The notes beneath the pieces are model-generated. The model had not been told where the DNA came from. It saw only the letters and a program-made list of their open reading frames with translations, and did not search any database. Shown piece after piece: positions 12,901 to 25,200 of a DNA stretch of 64,000 nt. Numbering within the stretch: the stretch's first letter is position 1; each line of letters opens with the position of its first letter. Both the position numbers and the translations under genes were made by a program. Source of the DNA: Amia ocellicauda (lineage: Eukaryota > Chordata > Actinopteri > Amiiformes > Amiidae); NCBI RefSeq assembly GCF_036373705.1, contig NC_089856.1, positions 31,716,298 through 31,780,297 of the forward strand. Direction: 5' to 3'.

Positions 12901-15900
12901 CACAGTAAAACAAAATACAAAAATGGCAGATTTAATTGTTATTCACTAGTAGTGGCCAAAAGAAACATCGACAACACAAAATGAAACAATGCATACAGAT
13001 GCAAATGCAATGTGTACAAGCAACACACAATAAATTGAATGCTGTGCATTTAAAATGAATGCCTATCGGAGGCTAGATTGATAACAAAACACTTAAATTC
13101 TCTGTAAAGCTGTGTTTCTGTTTGTTTGTTTTCTACTCCAGGAGATTTAACATCTGTAGGGATTATGAGAAAACAATACTGATAGTGATATGTATGAGTG
13201 TTTTTGTGCTTTATAATAAAAAATATTGGTATTGATGGTGTTCACTTTAAAAAGAAATATACTCCAATATAAATTATTACAAACAATAAACGAACCTGCT
13301 TTGAACAGGATAGAAAAACGATTGGTGCTATAAGCAAAACCTGTGTGAATATGAACTTTGTAACAGACTAGACTGCTTGTCTGCAGAAACACGGTATAAA
13401 ACCAGTTTAACCTGAACCTGAGGTTTTGGGGAAGGGCAAGCCATATGATTTTTTTCAAATTTTGTATGATAAATAGTAGATTATTTCAATTTAAAAGGTT
13501 TTTCGACATGTAACCTTAAAATAAAAAGTAAATATATTATCAAAAAATACGACGTATTTTAGAATCCAAACCTCTTTTTTTTTTTTTTTTTTATCATTTT
13601 ATATTACAAATGACTATAAAACTGGAACTCCTGACAGTATGAATTGCATTATGCCAACAAATACTTGACTATAAGCTAATTTAGGTCTTTGGATAAGACC
13701 ATACAGCTTAATTTAGAGTGACATTTACCAAAGCAGAAAGAAGGCTAACACTGAATTTCATGAATGAATAGATGGTAATACATTATCATTTGTTTTGATG
13801 CCGATATCCTTTGAAGAAATGCCGATCTGGCTTGCCCTTTGGTACATATCAACCCGATGGGAGATATGGATTATCAGATAGAGAAATTACACAAAAACAT
13901 TAAGGACAGAGGTTTCTATAAAAGGATTGTGTGAGGTGACAAACCGAAAAACAAAACAAAAAACAATAGATGCTGTAAGAAAACAAGCCCATCCGCAGTA
14001 AATCCAACAGAAGTTTGCATACACTTGTGGTTTAATACTTTTACAGCACAGCCATGCACATCTATGTAAATATGTTCACTGTGACCAGAAGCCAACAGCA
14101 GATAACTACAGGCTTTCAAAGCGCACAGACCTAATAAACATGGAGTAACTGCCCGTTTGCAGTTTCTTTTTGGCAGACCTACTTCAGGCTTACCCCCTAA
14201 CAGTAATAAAGTTGTGCTACTTCTTATACCCATCCTTCCTGAATAGAGCATCTGCTGAACGAATCAAAGTGAAGTTAAAATACCTGGTAGAGGAAGCTAT
14301 GAAATGGTAACAACACTAATAATAAACCCTCTTCCCTGAAAATAAGAGATTAAAAAAAAAAAAAAAAAAAAATGTGGTAAACTCTACAAGCCTTCCCCTG
14401 CCATGTTTGCCCAGCTACATAAAATATACTGAACATATCCAAGATAAAATGGGAGCCATTCAGGTTAAGTATTAAAGATATATGTTTGGAAATTCCTCAT
14501 AAATCTCGACATTTTCTCTGGGAACCACCGCAAACTGACTATGCAACTGTAGATGTACTGTATGTATAGAGATGTATTGGAATATGACATTAAATGCCAT
14601 AATATTCACTTCACGTGCAGCAACTACAGAGCATATGTAATTATACTATCTTTCAATGGCATTGTATTGTTCAACATAATAAAATGACTGTTAAATAAGG
14701 CTTTGAGTCCATGCTATATCTTGAATCCTACAGTAAGTTCACTACACTGAATATACATCAGAAGTATAACCCCATGCATCCAGAAAATGTAAAGGCTGCA
14801 GAACTCTTTCCTGTCTGAAAGGATTAACCAAACAATACAGGTTTTGGGAGTTGCTTTGCCTTGAAATCTTGAAAAGGCAGGTGTTAAATTTATGAACACA
14901 CTTACACATGATGGTGAATAAGGCCCAGTGAATAAAATCTGATTTTGAAGAGCTTTGTCTCTATTCCCTGTACTGCCATTCAAAGACACAGATATTCTTC
15001 CACATGCCTCAATAGAGGGCACTATATACTAGAATACCATCTGTAGGAGCTGCATTGTTGCAATGAAGCAGTTGCTGATAAATATGTTGAATACCAGAAC
15101 AGTTTAAAACAAGCTTACATTTTTAAATCCTAGAATGATAAAAACCCTGCAAGTTTCATTGGTAGAACAAACACATTTGGCACACAATCCATAGCAGGAC
15201 CTTTGTTTTTGTTTCTCACCAACTTGACAAACAGCACATATTTTGACAAAACACAGGTATAATAAATAAAAAATATATTTGATGATCACAGAGTAATGCA
15301 GGCTCGTAGGCCCCAAAAGAGTTTCCAGAAGTTTTTTTGAAAATATATAATTATTATTTTTGCCTTCACAGACCTATTAACACCGTGTCCCCAACACTTT
15401 CAATAACACAAAATCAAATGAATAAAAAATAAACCGAGAATTAAGCTTTTCATTTGAAATTGTGAGAAAAAAAAAAAAAAAAAATCCTGACATTGTTTCT
15501 ATAATTTAATTTTCTTTTTACATTTGTGCAATACTTGTTAGTAACCTTTATTAAGTCATTAAGGGGATATTTCTCTTCCTTTTTGTTTTATATACACCAT
15601 TTAATTTTTTTGTTTTTAAAACAAGGAGACTGACCCTGCACTCAGCTAACATCTCTGGAGAATGGCCTCTCAGGATGACAACTATACAAATGCACGTGTC
15701 TGGCAGATTGGTGCTTGTGCCAAACCTTGATCTTACTGAAAACACTGGGCTGTGCACGGAGAACTATTAATGTATTAATGTGACATAAACCATTTGTTCT
15801 TTATGTATTTCATTATAGGCTTTCTAAGATATAAATACTTAAAATATATTGCATTTTATCCCTGGTCTGCAATGGGGGTAAAGTCATTTGTCCATGGCCT

Positions 15901-16974
15901 GTCAATGCTGCAACAAGAAAATTGAGGAAAAATGTGACAAATTATCTTAAAAAGTTAAAAAATATATAAAAATAATCAACTGGCATAATTTCTCTACCAG
16001 TGACAGATTTTGTCACCAAGACGCACACCATCTCAAGGTCTCAGTTACAGTACCTCGATACCGACCTAAAGAGATACTCGGTCCGTGTGGGCACAGTATG
16101 ACTCAGTGACCCAGTTCCAGCATGATGACCGAGTATGATCCAGTTCAGACCGGTAACTTGTACTTTACAGAAAGAGATTCATATGGAAATTGAACTATAC
16201 ACAGCTGTGTCCAATATAATTCACATCACAATTTACAGGAATATACAATATGATGCTCACTTACTTATTATGCATACATATCACAGACTGTTGTTACAAA
16301 CTTGTTCACAAAAGGCACCACAGTTAACCTGGGTTGTCACCTTGCTAAACTTGTTGCTGCTTGCAGGTCCACACAATCTGGCTAATAAGCTACACAACAA
16401 TTCACAGACCATGATTATGAATGGCATCCAGCTATGAAAATAGTTCCCTTTAAAGGTTACTTTCAATGATATGTTATCAAAACAAAACCTCAGAGTAGGA
16501 GGTATTGTTACTATTTTAGTTATTGTGCTTTAGTTTTTCTCATGGAATGGAAATGCATTCAAATGATCTTGGGTAGACATATCGTGCTTTAGTAACATAT
16601 CACTTAATGGTTAGTGACTTTGTGAAAATGTTCACATTTTCAGCATGTTCATAACCGTCAAGACACCAAAATGTTTTGCATTTACCCATGGTCAACTGAA
16701 TGTGTCCATCCACCGAAAAACCTACTGGATGAAATTTGTTTTAATTAAATACATCATACGTCCCTCATTAGGAATGTTCCCGTCACAGTTTAAAGGCTAT
16801 GACACACCAGGCCCAGGTGTCAAAAGCAGGTGTACAGATTGCCTCACCTTTCTCCCCATAAATACAAAATGTTACCATAAAAAAAAAATACTACAGCTTT
16901 CTGTAAAATGCAGGTGGGAGAAAAAATCTCTTAAATCTGGGCTGATTAGGTCTTTTGTTTAAGCCTGCCCTTGT

Positions 16975-17573
16975 GTGCAATTCCAGTCGTTGCCTTTATT
17001 AATATTTAAATAGCACAAAGTGTATATAATGTAAGCACCACAAAGAGGTATGATATCAGAGCCACCATCGATATCAATATTGCTTTGGTGAGCGTCCATC
17101 TGGAATTATCCAAAGCCCATAAACGAATACACTGTTGATGCGCTGCGATAGATAAGACACAGAAAACTGACCAGTTTAAAAGATGTACGTCTTCATGCAG
17201 GCCTGCACAGGATTGCCCTGTTCAAACTGAACAGTTAGAGAGCTTACAGGTGCCCCTCTTCTGCAATGATTTTGGATGATCATTTTTTTCCTTCTAAATG
17301 TAAATGTAAGCAATGTAGGAATACATCCTTTTCACATTTTCGATGAATTGCCAATCAGAAAATAAAAATAAAATAAAGTTGTCTGTGCTTGTTCTTGCTG
17401 TACATCTCCCGAGATTCTCAGTCTCTCTCTTCAGACAGAAAGCAAACGGGTTTGGGAAAGTCAGTTGCATCTCTGAAAGACTTGTTTTTTGGGGGGAAGC
17501 TTCTGGTTCCTTCTTCAACACCATATGATGGAGAAAAAAAAAACAAAGGAAGAATCTCGGCAGGCAGCCTGGG
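16975..17573 (-). other. ccdc50: Putative ccdc50 3' UTR
   Basis: The first canonical AATAAA on the - strand downstream of the stop is at 17000-16995. A much longer 3' UTR is possible; the mammalian gene is recalled as having one of several kilobases. Confidence 0.35.
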
Positions 17574-17587
17574 TCACTGCCTATAAC
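17574..17587 (-). CDS. ccdc50: ccdc50 exon 12 (last codons, stop)
   Basis: The acceptor is CTTTTTGTTGCAG. The exon completes a Gly codon and adds YRQ then TGA, the same layout as the mammalian terminal exon, which also adds only a few residues after a Lys-Gly junction. It is so short that the assignment rests on phase, acceptor strength and position. Confidence 0.65.
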
Positions 17588-20500
17588 CTGCAACAAAAAG
17601 GACACTTCTGATGTCAGAAAAAAAGGAGCTTAAGCCATCGTCTTCACTAATTACAAATCAAAACAAAGCTTTTTTAATTTCATAAGCTAAACATTTTCTC
17701 ATTCTAGAATGCAGAAAAAGGGTACTGTATTTGTGGGGACACTTTGGAAATGAAATTTTGGAGTTGGACAATACCTTCTGCTGATCTCTCCATCTCAATC
17801 CCCTTGGAATCTATGACTCTCTCTCCTTCTTCCACTAAGACCCTAGCAGTCACCCTCGATCCTGCGCTCTCCTACACTCAGCACATCACCACGCTGACAC
17901 GCACCTGCAGATTCTTCCTGAGCAACATATATCAAATCCGACCATTCCTCAACAACTACTCGACTCAACTGCTCCTCCAGTCACTGGTCCTCTCCCACCT
18001 GGACTACTGCAACTCCATCCTGGCCGGCCTGCCTGCAGCTACTACCTAACATCGTCTGCACTTATCAGTTTTTACAATCCAGGATGTAAGACCTCATATA
18101 TTGTATATACACATATATACACTTGTGTAAATTGGAATTTATAACATGTATTATGCTTTGAATTGCACTGTATTATGTCAATTGGAATTTGTAATATGTT
18201 TTATGCCTTGAACCGCACTGTATTTTTGCATTTTGTATTATGCTTATATTTTGTAAGTCGCCCTGGATAAGGGTGTCTGCTAAGAAATAAATATTATTAT
18301 TATTATTAATTTTAATTTTATATCCCCCCATTTTAGAAGAGTCATATTGCATAGCATGCCACATGGGGTCACTGTTGTATGGCAAGCTTCGTCTCCCAGA
18401 AAGAGGCAAGATTTGAGGCGTGCATCTGTACTACAAAATGTATAGTTTCTGGTCTATTCTTCCCATAACACTAACATTGGTATACCAATCCTATTAGTCA
18501 GTTGTATTGCAAACAGTGTAAAGCTCTGATTAGATCATCAACTGGTGTACACTAAGAACTACACATTGCTTCACTATTACATTTCCAGTGTTGCTACACT
18601 GCAAGAATTTCTTGCCTTAGACTCATGCTCCTTGTTTTTTGTATCCATAACCTTCAATTAACTATGCCAATTCAAATTAAGGCCAGGCCAGTAAGACCAC
18701 AATGCAGTAATTACAATAATTATAACACCCCATTAAAAGATCAATACTCCGACAGGAATTCTCCTGCACATCAGGGATTATAGGATCTATGCAATTCAAA
18801 ACTATCTGCAATTATGAAGATGGATGACTGGCCAAGACACCATTTTCTGTTGTTACAATTACTGTAATCTTCATCTTTAATTATAATAAATACTATGTAC
18901 TCAGGTAAAACTCAATTTGCCTGGCCTTTTTATTTATTTATTTAAATTAATATTACATTTAGGTGTTGCTCTTAATCAGATATCTGACCATTCCTTCAGT
19001 TAACCAGGTAAATCAGTGCATACGTGGTGCAACACTGAACCTTCCTGAAGCAGAGGAGACACTGCCAAAAGGAAATAGCAAATCTTGCATAATACCTTTG
19101 AAATAGTAAAGTGAGAATACAGAGTTGCCTAGGGGTGACCGATGATATGGTTTGGGGGGCTGTAGAATGGTGGGGGAGATCTATTCTCATTCATTTATTG
19201 TTCTTCTCACACACCCATCCACATACACACAGACAGACAGGTACTCACCTTTATATGCTGCCTCAGGTCTGGTGGAGGGTCTGGGAGAGCACGGGGAGCC
19301 TGGGTATGCATATCTTGAATCCACATTCTCATAGTCATTCATAGGTGGTGGCGGCCTAGGAGATGTTTGAAAAGGCAAATGCGTTAGCAGGCCTGGTTAC
19401 ACTAAATAGAAAAAATATGCATCATTCTAAATCCATCCTACAGTTAGTAAAACAGCCTGAGATTACATTTTCTGAATAGATTAAAAAACAGCCACTTTAT
19501 TAGGTGAACAAAACGTTTAGCTGGTAACATTTCTACTGAAGAGGACCGTGCCTCTGACAAAATCCTCCAAGCCTACCCCATATGGCTAATCTGTGTATTA
19601 AGCACACTGAGCAGACTAAACACACTGGTGGACAGCTTGTCTAGCTTGTGTTAAGGTCTGCTCCATAGTCAGGAGTACGAACACAGGGACAGGGCCTGGA
19701 TTAGTCATGGTCGCCCGGCCTGGTTTGGACGAGCCAGTGCTTCATGAACTCTTTCAGGCGGGAAACCGCTTTGTTTACCAGCATTCAGCACAATGAACAT
19801 TCGGTTACCAAAATCAAATCACAATACACATGAAATTATTCATTTTACATTTGTCTGCAGTTATTAACAGTTGCCAATGAAACAGCCCTGTGACAAAGGT
19901 TAAAAATACATGTTTTAGGATGTTGAATCTGCTGTGGTCTTTCTTCACTGTCATGTATATTTTCTACCTATGCAACCATTTATTTCATCATGTAGTGCCA
20001 ACTTGATGACTACGAAGGGTATAAATAATATCCTCTGATGTGACTGCATCAGATTTAATGGTTTAGCAGCAAAGTTGTTTTTTTTTTTCTTGAAGTCTGT
20101 GCTGACCGGCTGTCTATCCTGCGGTTTATTCGGCTCAGTGCCTCTTGAGGTCAGTGAGGAGATGACTCTTAATACAAACACGTCTAAGATTAAATCTTCT
20201 CTGTGGCTCTGGCAGCTAGAGGGACAGCAGACGGATTACATTCTTTGGTAGTAAAGGCCTAGTAAAAAAGTGGTCTCCTGTGGGTGGTATTTGCCAGCAG
20301 CCAAAATGTTCTGTAATTTTTTTGGTTAAAAGTCTCCCTAAAATGTTCTCTGCATTTTTTTGGATAGGGTGATACAGGATTAAGTGAATGTAGTGTAGGA
20401 GAACGCTGAAAGGGGGATTTTACGAACGGTGAAGCAAACCTCAACCTCTTTCCTTCACCTCCTCAAAAATAATCTGTTCTGACTACAACTATATCGATCC

Positions 20501-22184
20501 ATCTCTGAGCAGCCTACATTTTATGTTAAACTTGTGAATTTTTGTACCAAATAATAGTTTTAAGATTATAATACAGCAATGCATGACTACTAGGTATTCT
20601 AGCAGAAAGACAACAGGGCTGTGGACTCTGGAGTGGAGGGCTGTAGGTTCAATGCCCAGATGGGGGCACTGCCGTTGTACCCTTGAGCAAGGTACTTTAC
20701 CTAGATTGCTCCAGTAAATGCCCAGCTGTATAAATGGGTACAAATGTAAAAATAATGTGATCTGTTGTAACAATTGTAAGTCACCCTGGATAAAGGTGTC
20801 TGGTAATAAATTAAAAATTACTATAAGAAATTACCTTTTTGTGCTCTATATACCCAACCCCCACCCCCCTCAGCTACAGTTGGCTCTCATACCGGGCTGG
20901 TTTGTGGTTTCTGGGTTTCTGGTATTCGTACTCTTCCCGAGACCGCGGCCGCACAACTTCCTCCGGCTCCTGCTGGAACATCAACACAGGCACAGTGAGT
21001 AGGTCAGCTTGGCACTACCAGTACGACACACACACACTGGGAGCCCGACATCAGTGCGACGTTCAGTGTTGAATCAATAATCTAGATCTAGATAATCATT
21101 TTTAATATTAACTTTAATATTATTAACTCACCTTCCACTCCCCCTCCGGTCTTCTCTTGTCCACACAGCCCTTTTCCCTATCTCTTGTTTTCTTGTAAAC
21201 CTTCTTCTCTTCCTCCATTAGCAACCGGGCAATTTCCTTCAAATCACAAGAAAGAAAATCAAAAACATTCCTAAAAACTCGGACAACCATCAAACTTTCG
21301 GTTCTCTTTAGTATCAATTAACCTTATTTACATTTCACCACTTTACTTTTAAGGTATGCCGTTTTATTGACATACTTAATAGCATTGATTTTGGGTGTTT
21401 CTACCTGACAAAAACTATGGGATCATGTGGACAGTCATCTGGAAAATGGCTGAGAAAAAGATAAATTAGTGTAAGCTATTAATTAAATTTATTCTTAAGA
21501 TTGTTAAAAGAAAATAAAAAAAGGTACATTTTGTGGATGTTTTCTTTCTTTTATCAACTTTCTATTAACTTCTATCATCAAAAATAATGCTGGGTGATCT
21601 AGATCTAGCTGAAGACGATGGGTGGATTAAACTGATTTAGTGGAATATGAAAGAGTTCAGTGAAGGCAAAAAACAAAAAAAACACCCACGCACCTCATCC
21701 TGCGCCACTTGTGCTGCTCTCTTGTCTACGTGGCTTGCCTGAAAAACATTGTCATTAGGATATCCTGTCAGATACACACATACAGTAATATATTAATGCA
21801 CTATAATACTCAAAGGGGTTTCATCTGCTGTTGGTTTGATGAGCAACAACACTCTTAGCACTCTCACTTTCAGCTCTTCCTCTTGTAGTCTCCTGGCCAC
21901 TTCAAGGTCCTTGAGCTCCTGCTCTCTGAGGTCCATGCGGGCGATGCCCTGAGTCACGTCTCTCACACCGTACTCCGCTCGCACTCTCCGACCTGTAGGG
22001 CAATTAATCAGGTGTAAATACGATCTGCAAAACTAGAAGAAAGCACACTAGAAAGACAAAATGGTGAGGCCTACAGTGAAGGCTTGTCAAAAGAGGATTA
22101 CAGGGGTCCTGCCTGAATCATTAAGTTCATAAAGATCCCACACTTCAGTCTTTCTGACTGGCAGAGTCTGTTATGATACATCAG

Positions 22185-22222
<38 letters not shown>

Positions 22223-25200
22223 CAATAAATATAATCATCTTCATTCAAACATGATACATTTGTAAGAATTATATATTTAGCATGCAAAATCAGATTCTGT
22301 ACATTTATTTAGAAAGAAAAGGGTTTCTTGGTTTACTCTGCTGGAAAAGCAGGCTCAGTATGAGCATCCTGAAAAAAGAAGGTAAACTTAAGAAGAAGAA
22401 GAAGAAAAAAAAAAAAAACACCCACCACCACCACCTGCAACAGGTCACCACTGTCCCCCTACTGTACCTGTGTCTCTGGGGGGGTGGTGGTGGTGGTGGT
22501 GGTTGTTGTGGCGGGGGTGTATGTCCTCATTTGAATGTGTGAGTGCTCTGTCTTCAGAACGGCCCTTGTGCTCTCTCCTCTCCTCCCTTTTGTGCCTGTG
22601 CTCCTCAAAAACCTCATCATCCAGCCTCTGCCGGTCTCCATAGTCCTCAAAGTCAACATTCTGCTCCACAGATGAGCCTTTGTTAGTGCTAAGAACAACG
22701 TCTTCCTGGCTGGCCCTTTTCCTGCGCTCCCTGCTGTGATCTCTGCTGCTTTGTGGCGGGGGGGGCCTCTGTGGCCTCTCTTTCCTGCGCACCACCCTGT
22801 CCGAGTCTGTGTGCTCCTGAACCCTGTGCGGCGGAGACCTATGCCCTCGGTCCCTCCTGTGCCTCTCTTCGCTCTCGCTGTGGAAGGTGAGCTGTGAGCT
22901 GCGAGACTCCGGCCTGATTTTACGCTCTCTGTCACCACTGTGAGGCCTTCGCCCTCTCCTGTGGTCCAGAGGCTCGTGCTCAGGGTGTCTGACCCGGCCG
23001 CGGTCTGAGGTGTGAGGCGGGAGTGGGGGTGAGCGGGGAGTTGGGAATGCACAGCATGGAATGACACAATGGGGAGAAAGGCAGGTGAACAGAGCTGGGT
23101 TAGTTAGCTGTGGGTAGACAAGGACTCTGAATGTTGTCTAATGATTACTAAAATGACAGGAACAAAAGTAAGATTGACATTGAAGGACAACATGAAATGG
23201 GTAACAAGACCATGGATGCAACTTACATTATACTGGATACCACTAGACCACTTTACAGTTTTGTACCTTATTACAAACTTCATTCTTTATCACAATAACT
23301 AATTCTGTGCCACATTAAACGGATACTTCAGTATTTGGGCATTTTAGCCTGACTGCTTACTCACCCAAAATCACACGAATCCATGGAAACCTTTTTAATA
23401 TTGTGTCCAGTTTGAAGAAATTATAATTTTTCATAGAGCTTATACATTTTAAATCCTTAAAAGCTAGTTGGATAGCACATTTGTACATTAAGTATTCTTT
23501 ACAAGTCTATCTAAAGTATTTTGATGTTTAAACATATTTGTCTTTTCGAACTATCTCGGCGTACTACGCATTTCATTAACTGTGATGAGGTCGGCGCAAG
23601 GATATGTTCACTGTGCGCGAATGAAAACAGAGAGCGCAGGCAGAACTGAAAGTATGTGGAAATTAATTTCTTAAGATTACCAGTCAATTACATTTAATTA
23701 TTTACTATTTATAGTATTGTAAAACAACAAATGTCAACCCAACTAACACACAATGTTGCCAGAAGGCATTTTTGCGACCTTTAGCTACTAGCAATCGTGC
23801 TTAGCTAACGAATCAATAAATTCCAATTTCTTCAAACTGGATGCACAGAATTAAAAAAAAAACTTTCCTTGGATTCATATGAGTCTGGGTGAGTAAGCAA
23901 TCAAGCTAAAATGCCAAAATACCAAAGTATCCCTTTAATATTATTTATGTGAAAGATAAATCCTGCACCTCATTTTACAATATTATTTTGATTATTTCAA
24001 GTATCAGAGATTGTTTTCTTTACCCTAACCAGAACAGGTATATTGAATTTATTTATTGTCATGATGACATTTCTCTGTATAAAAGGTTTGTTCTGAACGG
24101 GTATGACACAGAGAGCATCAGCGCGATATCTCCACCCCCTCACGTAGGATAGTAGTCAAACCAAAACACAACATGAAATTTCCTGTTAATCAAAGTTTGT
24201 TTGTTTCCCCCCCTTAGGCTTAGAGGGGAGGGGAAAAAAACACATTTGAGATATTTCCCCTTTCAGTTATCTGATCAGCAGAGTTTATATCCATCCTCCA
24301 GTCATTTCCTGAGTGACAAAGGTATTTTACAAAAAGAGAGGAAATGGTTCCTACAAGATAAGGTTCACAGACTCAAGGACTGCTTTATAATCTGCATCTC
24401 TAACACCATTTTTATGGAAACAAAGGGAGGTTAAGATATTAAGATGTAATGTACATGTGCTGATTGTGGTGTTTAAGCAATCCTATCTTGGATGTTGTGG
24501 AAAAAGATCTGCAAAACAGTTGCTTCTCTCAGTTTGAGGCCCAATTTTGTCAAATCTGAATTCTTGCAGTAATAAAGTTACTTCTGTAATAACACAATTG
24601 GTGCCTAAGAATTGCAATTGTTTTATCTCCATTTAAGACTGGAAATCTACAATGCACTAAAGAATCAGGGATTCTCCGATTACTCGTCGAAGTATGATGC
24701 AATACAATAATAATACTATAATACACACCATCATTACACTTTTTTCTGGTCGTCTTAACAATATGAAGTGGGGGGGCGAAGCAATGTCAGAGAAAGGATT
24801 AAAGGAATAAAGAAAGAAAAATCACACAGGAACTGACACATAATGAAGTGAGGAATTGTTTGTTTGTGTCTTGAGGGGGGAGGAGAGAGGGGGTGGGGGG
24901 CAATGCAGGAATCAAAGCCAGTTCAGCAGGCGCAGGGGGGGAAGTTATCTTTCTGAGTCACACCAGAAGCTTGAAAATAAAGTTCCTCAGAGCACAAGGC
25001 CAGGGAGAAGTATGGAAAGCCAGAAAACAGATCTGTGAAAAGCACTACACACTGCGGCTCTTGCTCCGTGTGTCCATCTGCGTGGGAAATGAACACAAAC
25101 ACCCACCACCGGAGGAGAGACCTTGCCTAGCACCAACACAATCGACTGTTTGTTTCCATGTCTTAGTTACAGACCGACTTCAGCGCAACCAAACTGAACT

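Larger units (their letters stand above)
6086..16974. other. Gene-poor interval between cldn16 and ccdc50
   Basis: No exon pattern, RNA gene or complete mobile element could be recognised here. It holds a LINE 3' tail near 8925-9050, a GA microsatellite near 9903-9965, and poly-T or poly-A runs near 10150, 13575, 14352 and 15468. Short ORFs of 60-117 codons occur on both strands, without homology that I recognise. No exons resembling TMEM207 or IL1RAP, which lie near CLDN16 in mammals, were seen. Confidence 0.5.

Noticed and set aside
22459-23067. 202-codon - strand ORF overlapping ccdc50 exon 6
   Set aside because: It is a shadow frame. The splice acceptor phase and the match to the family select the other frame.
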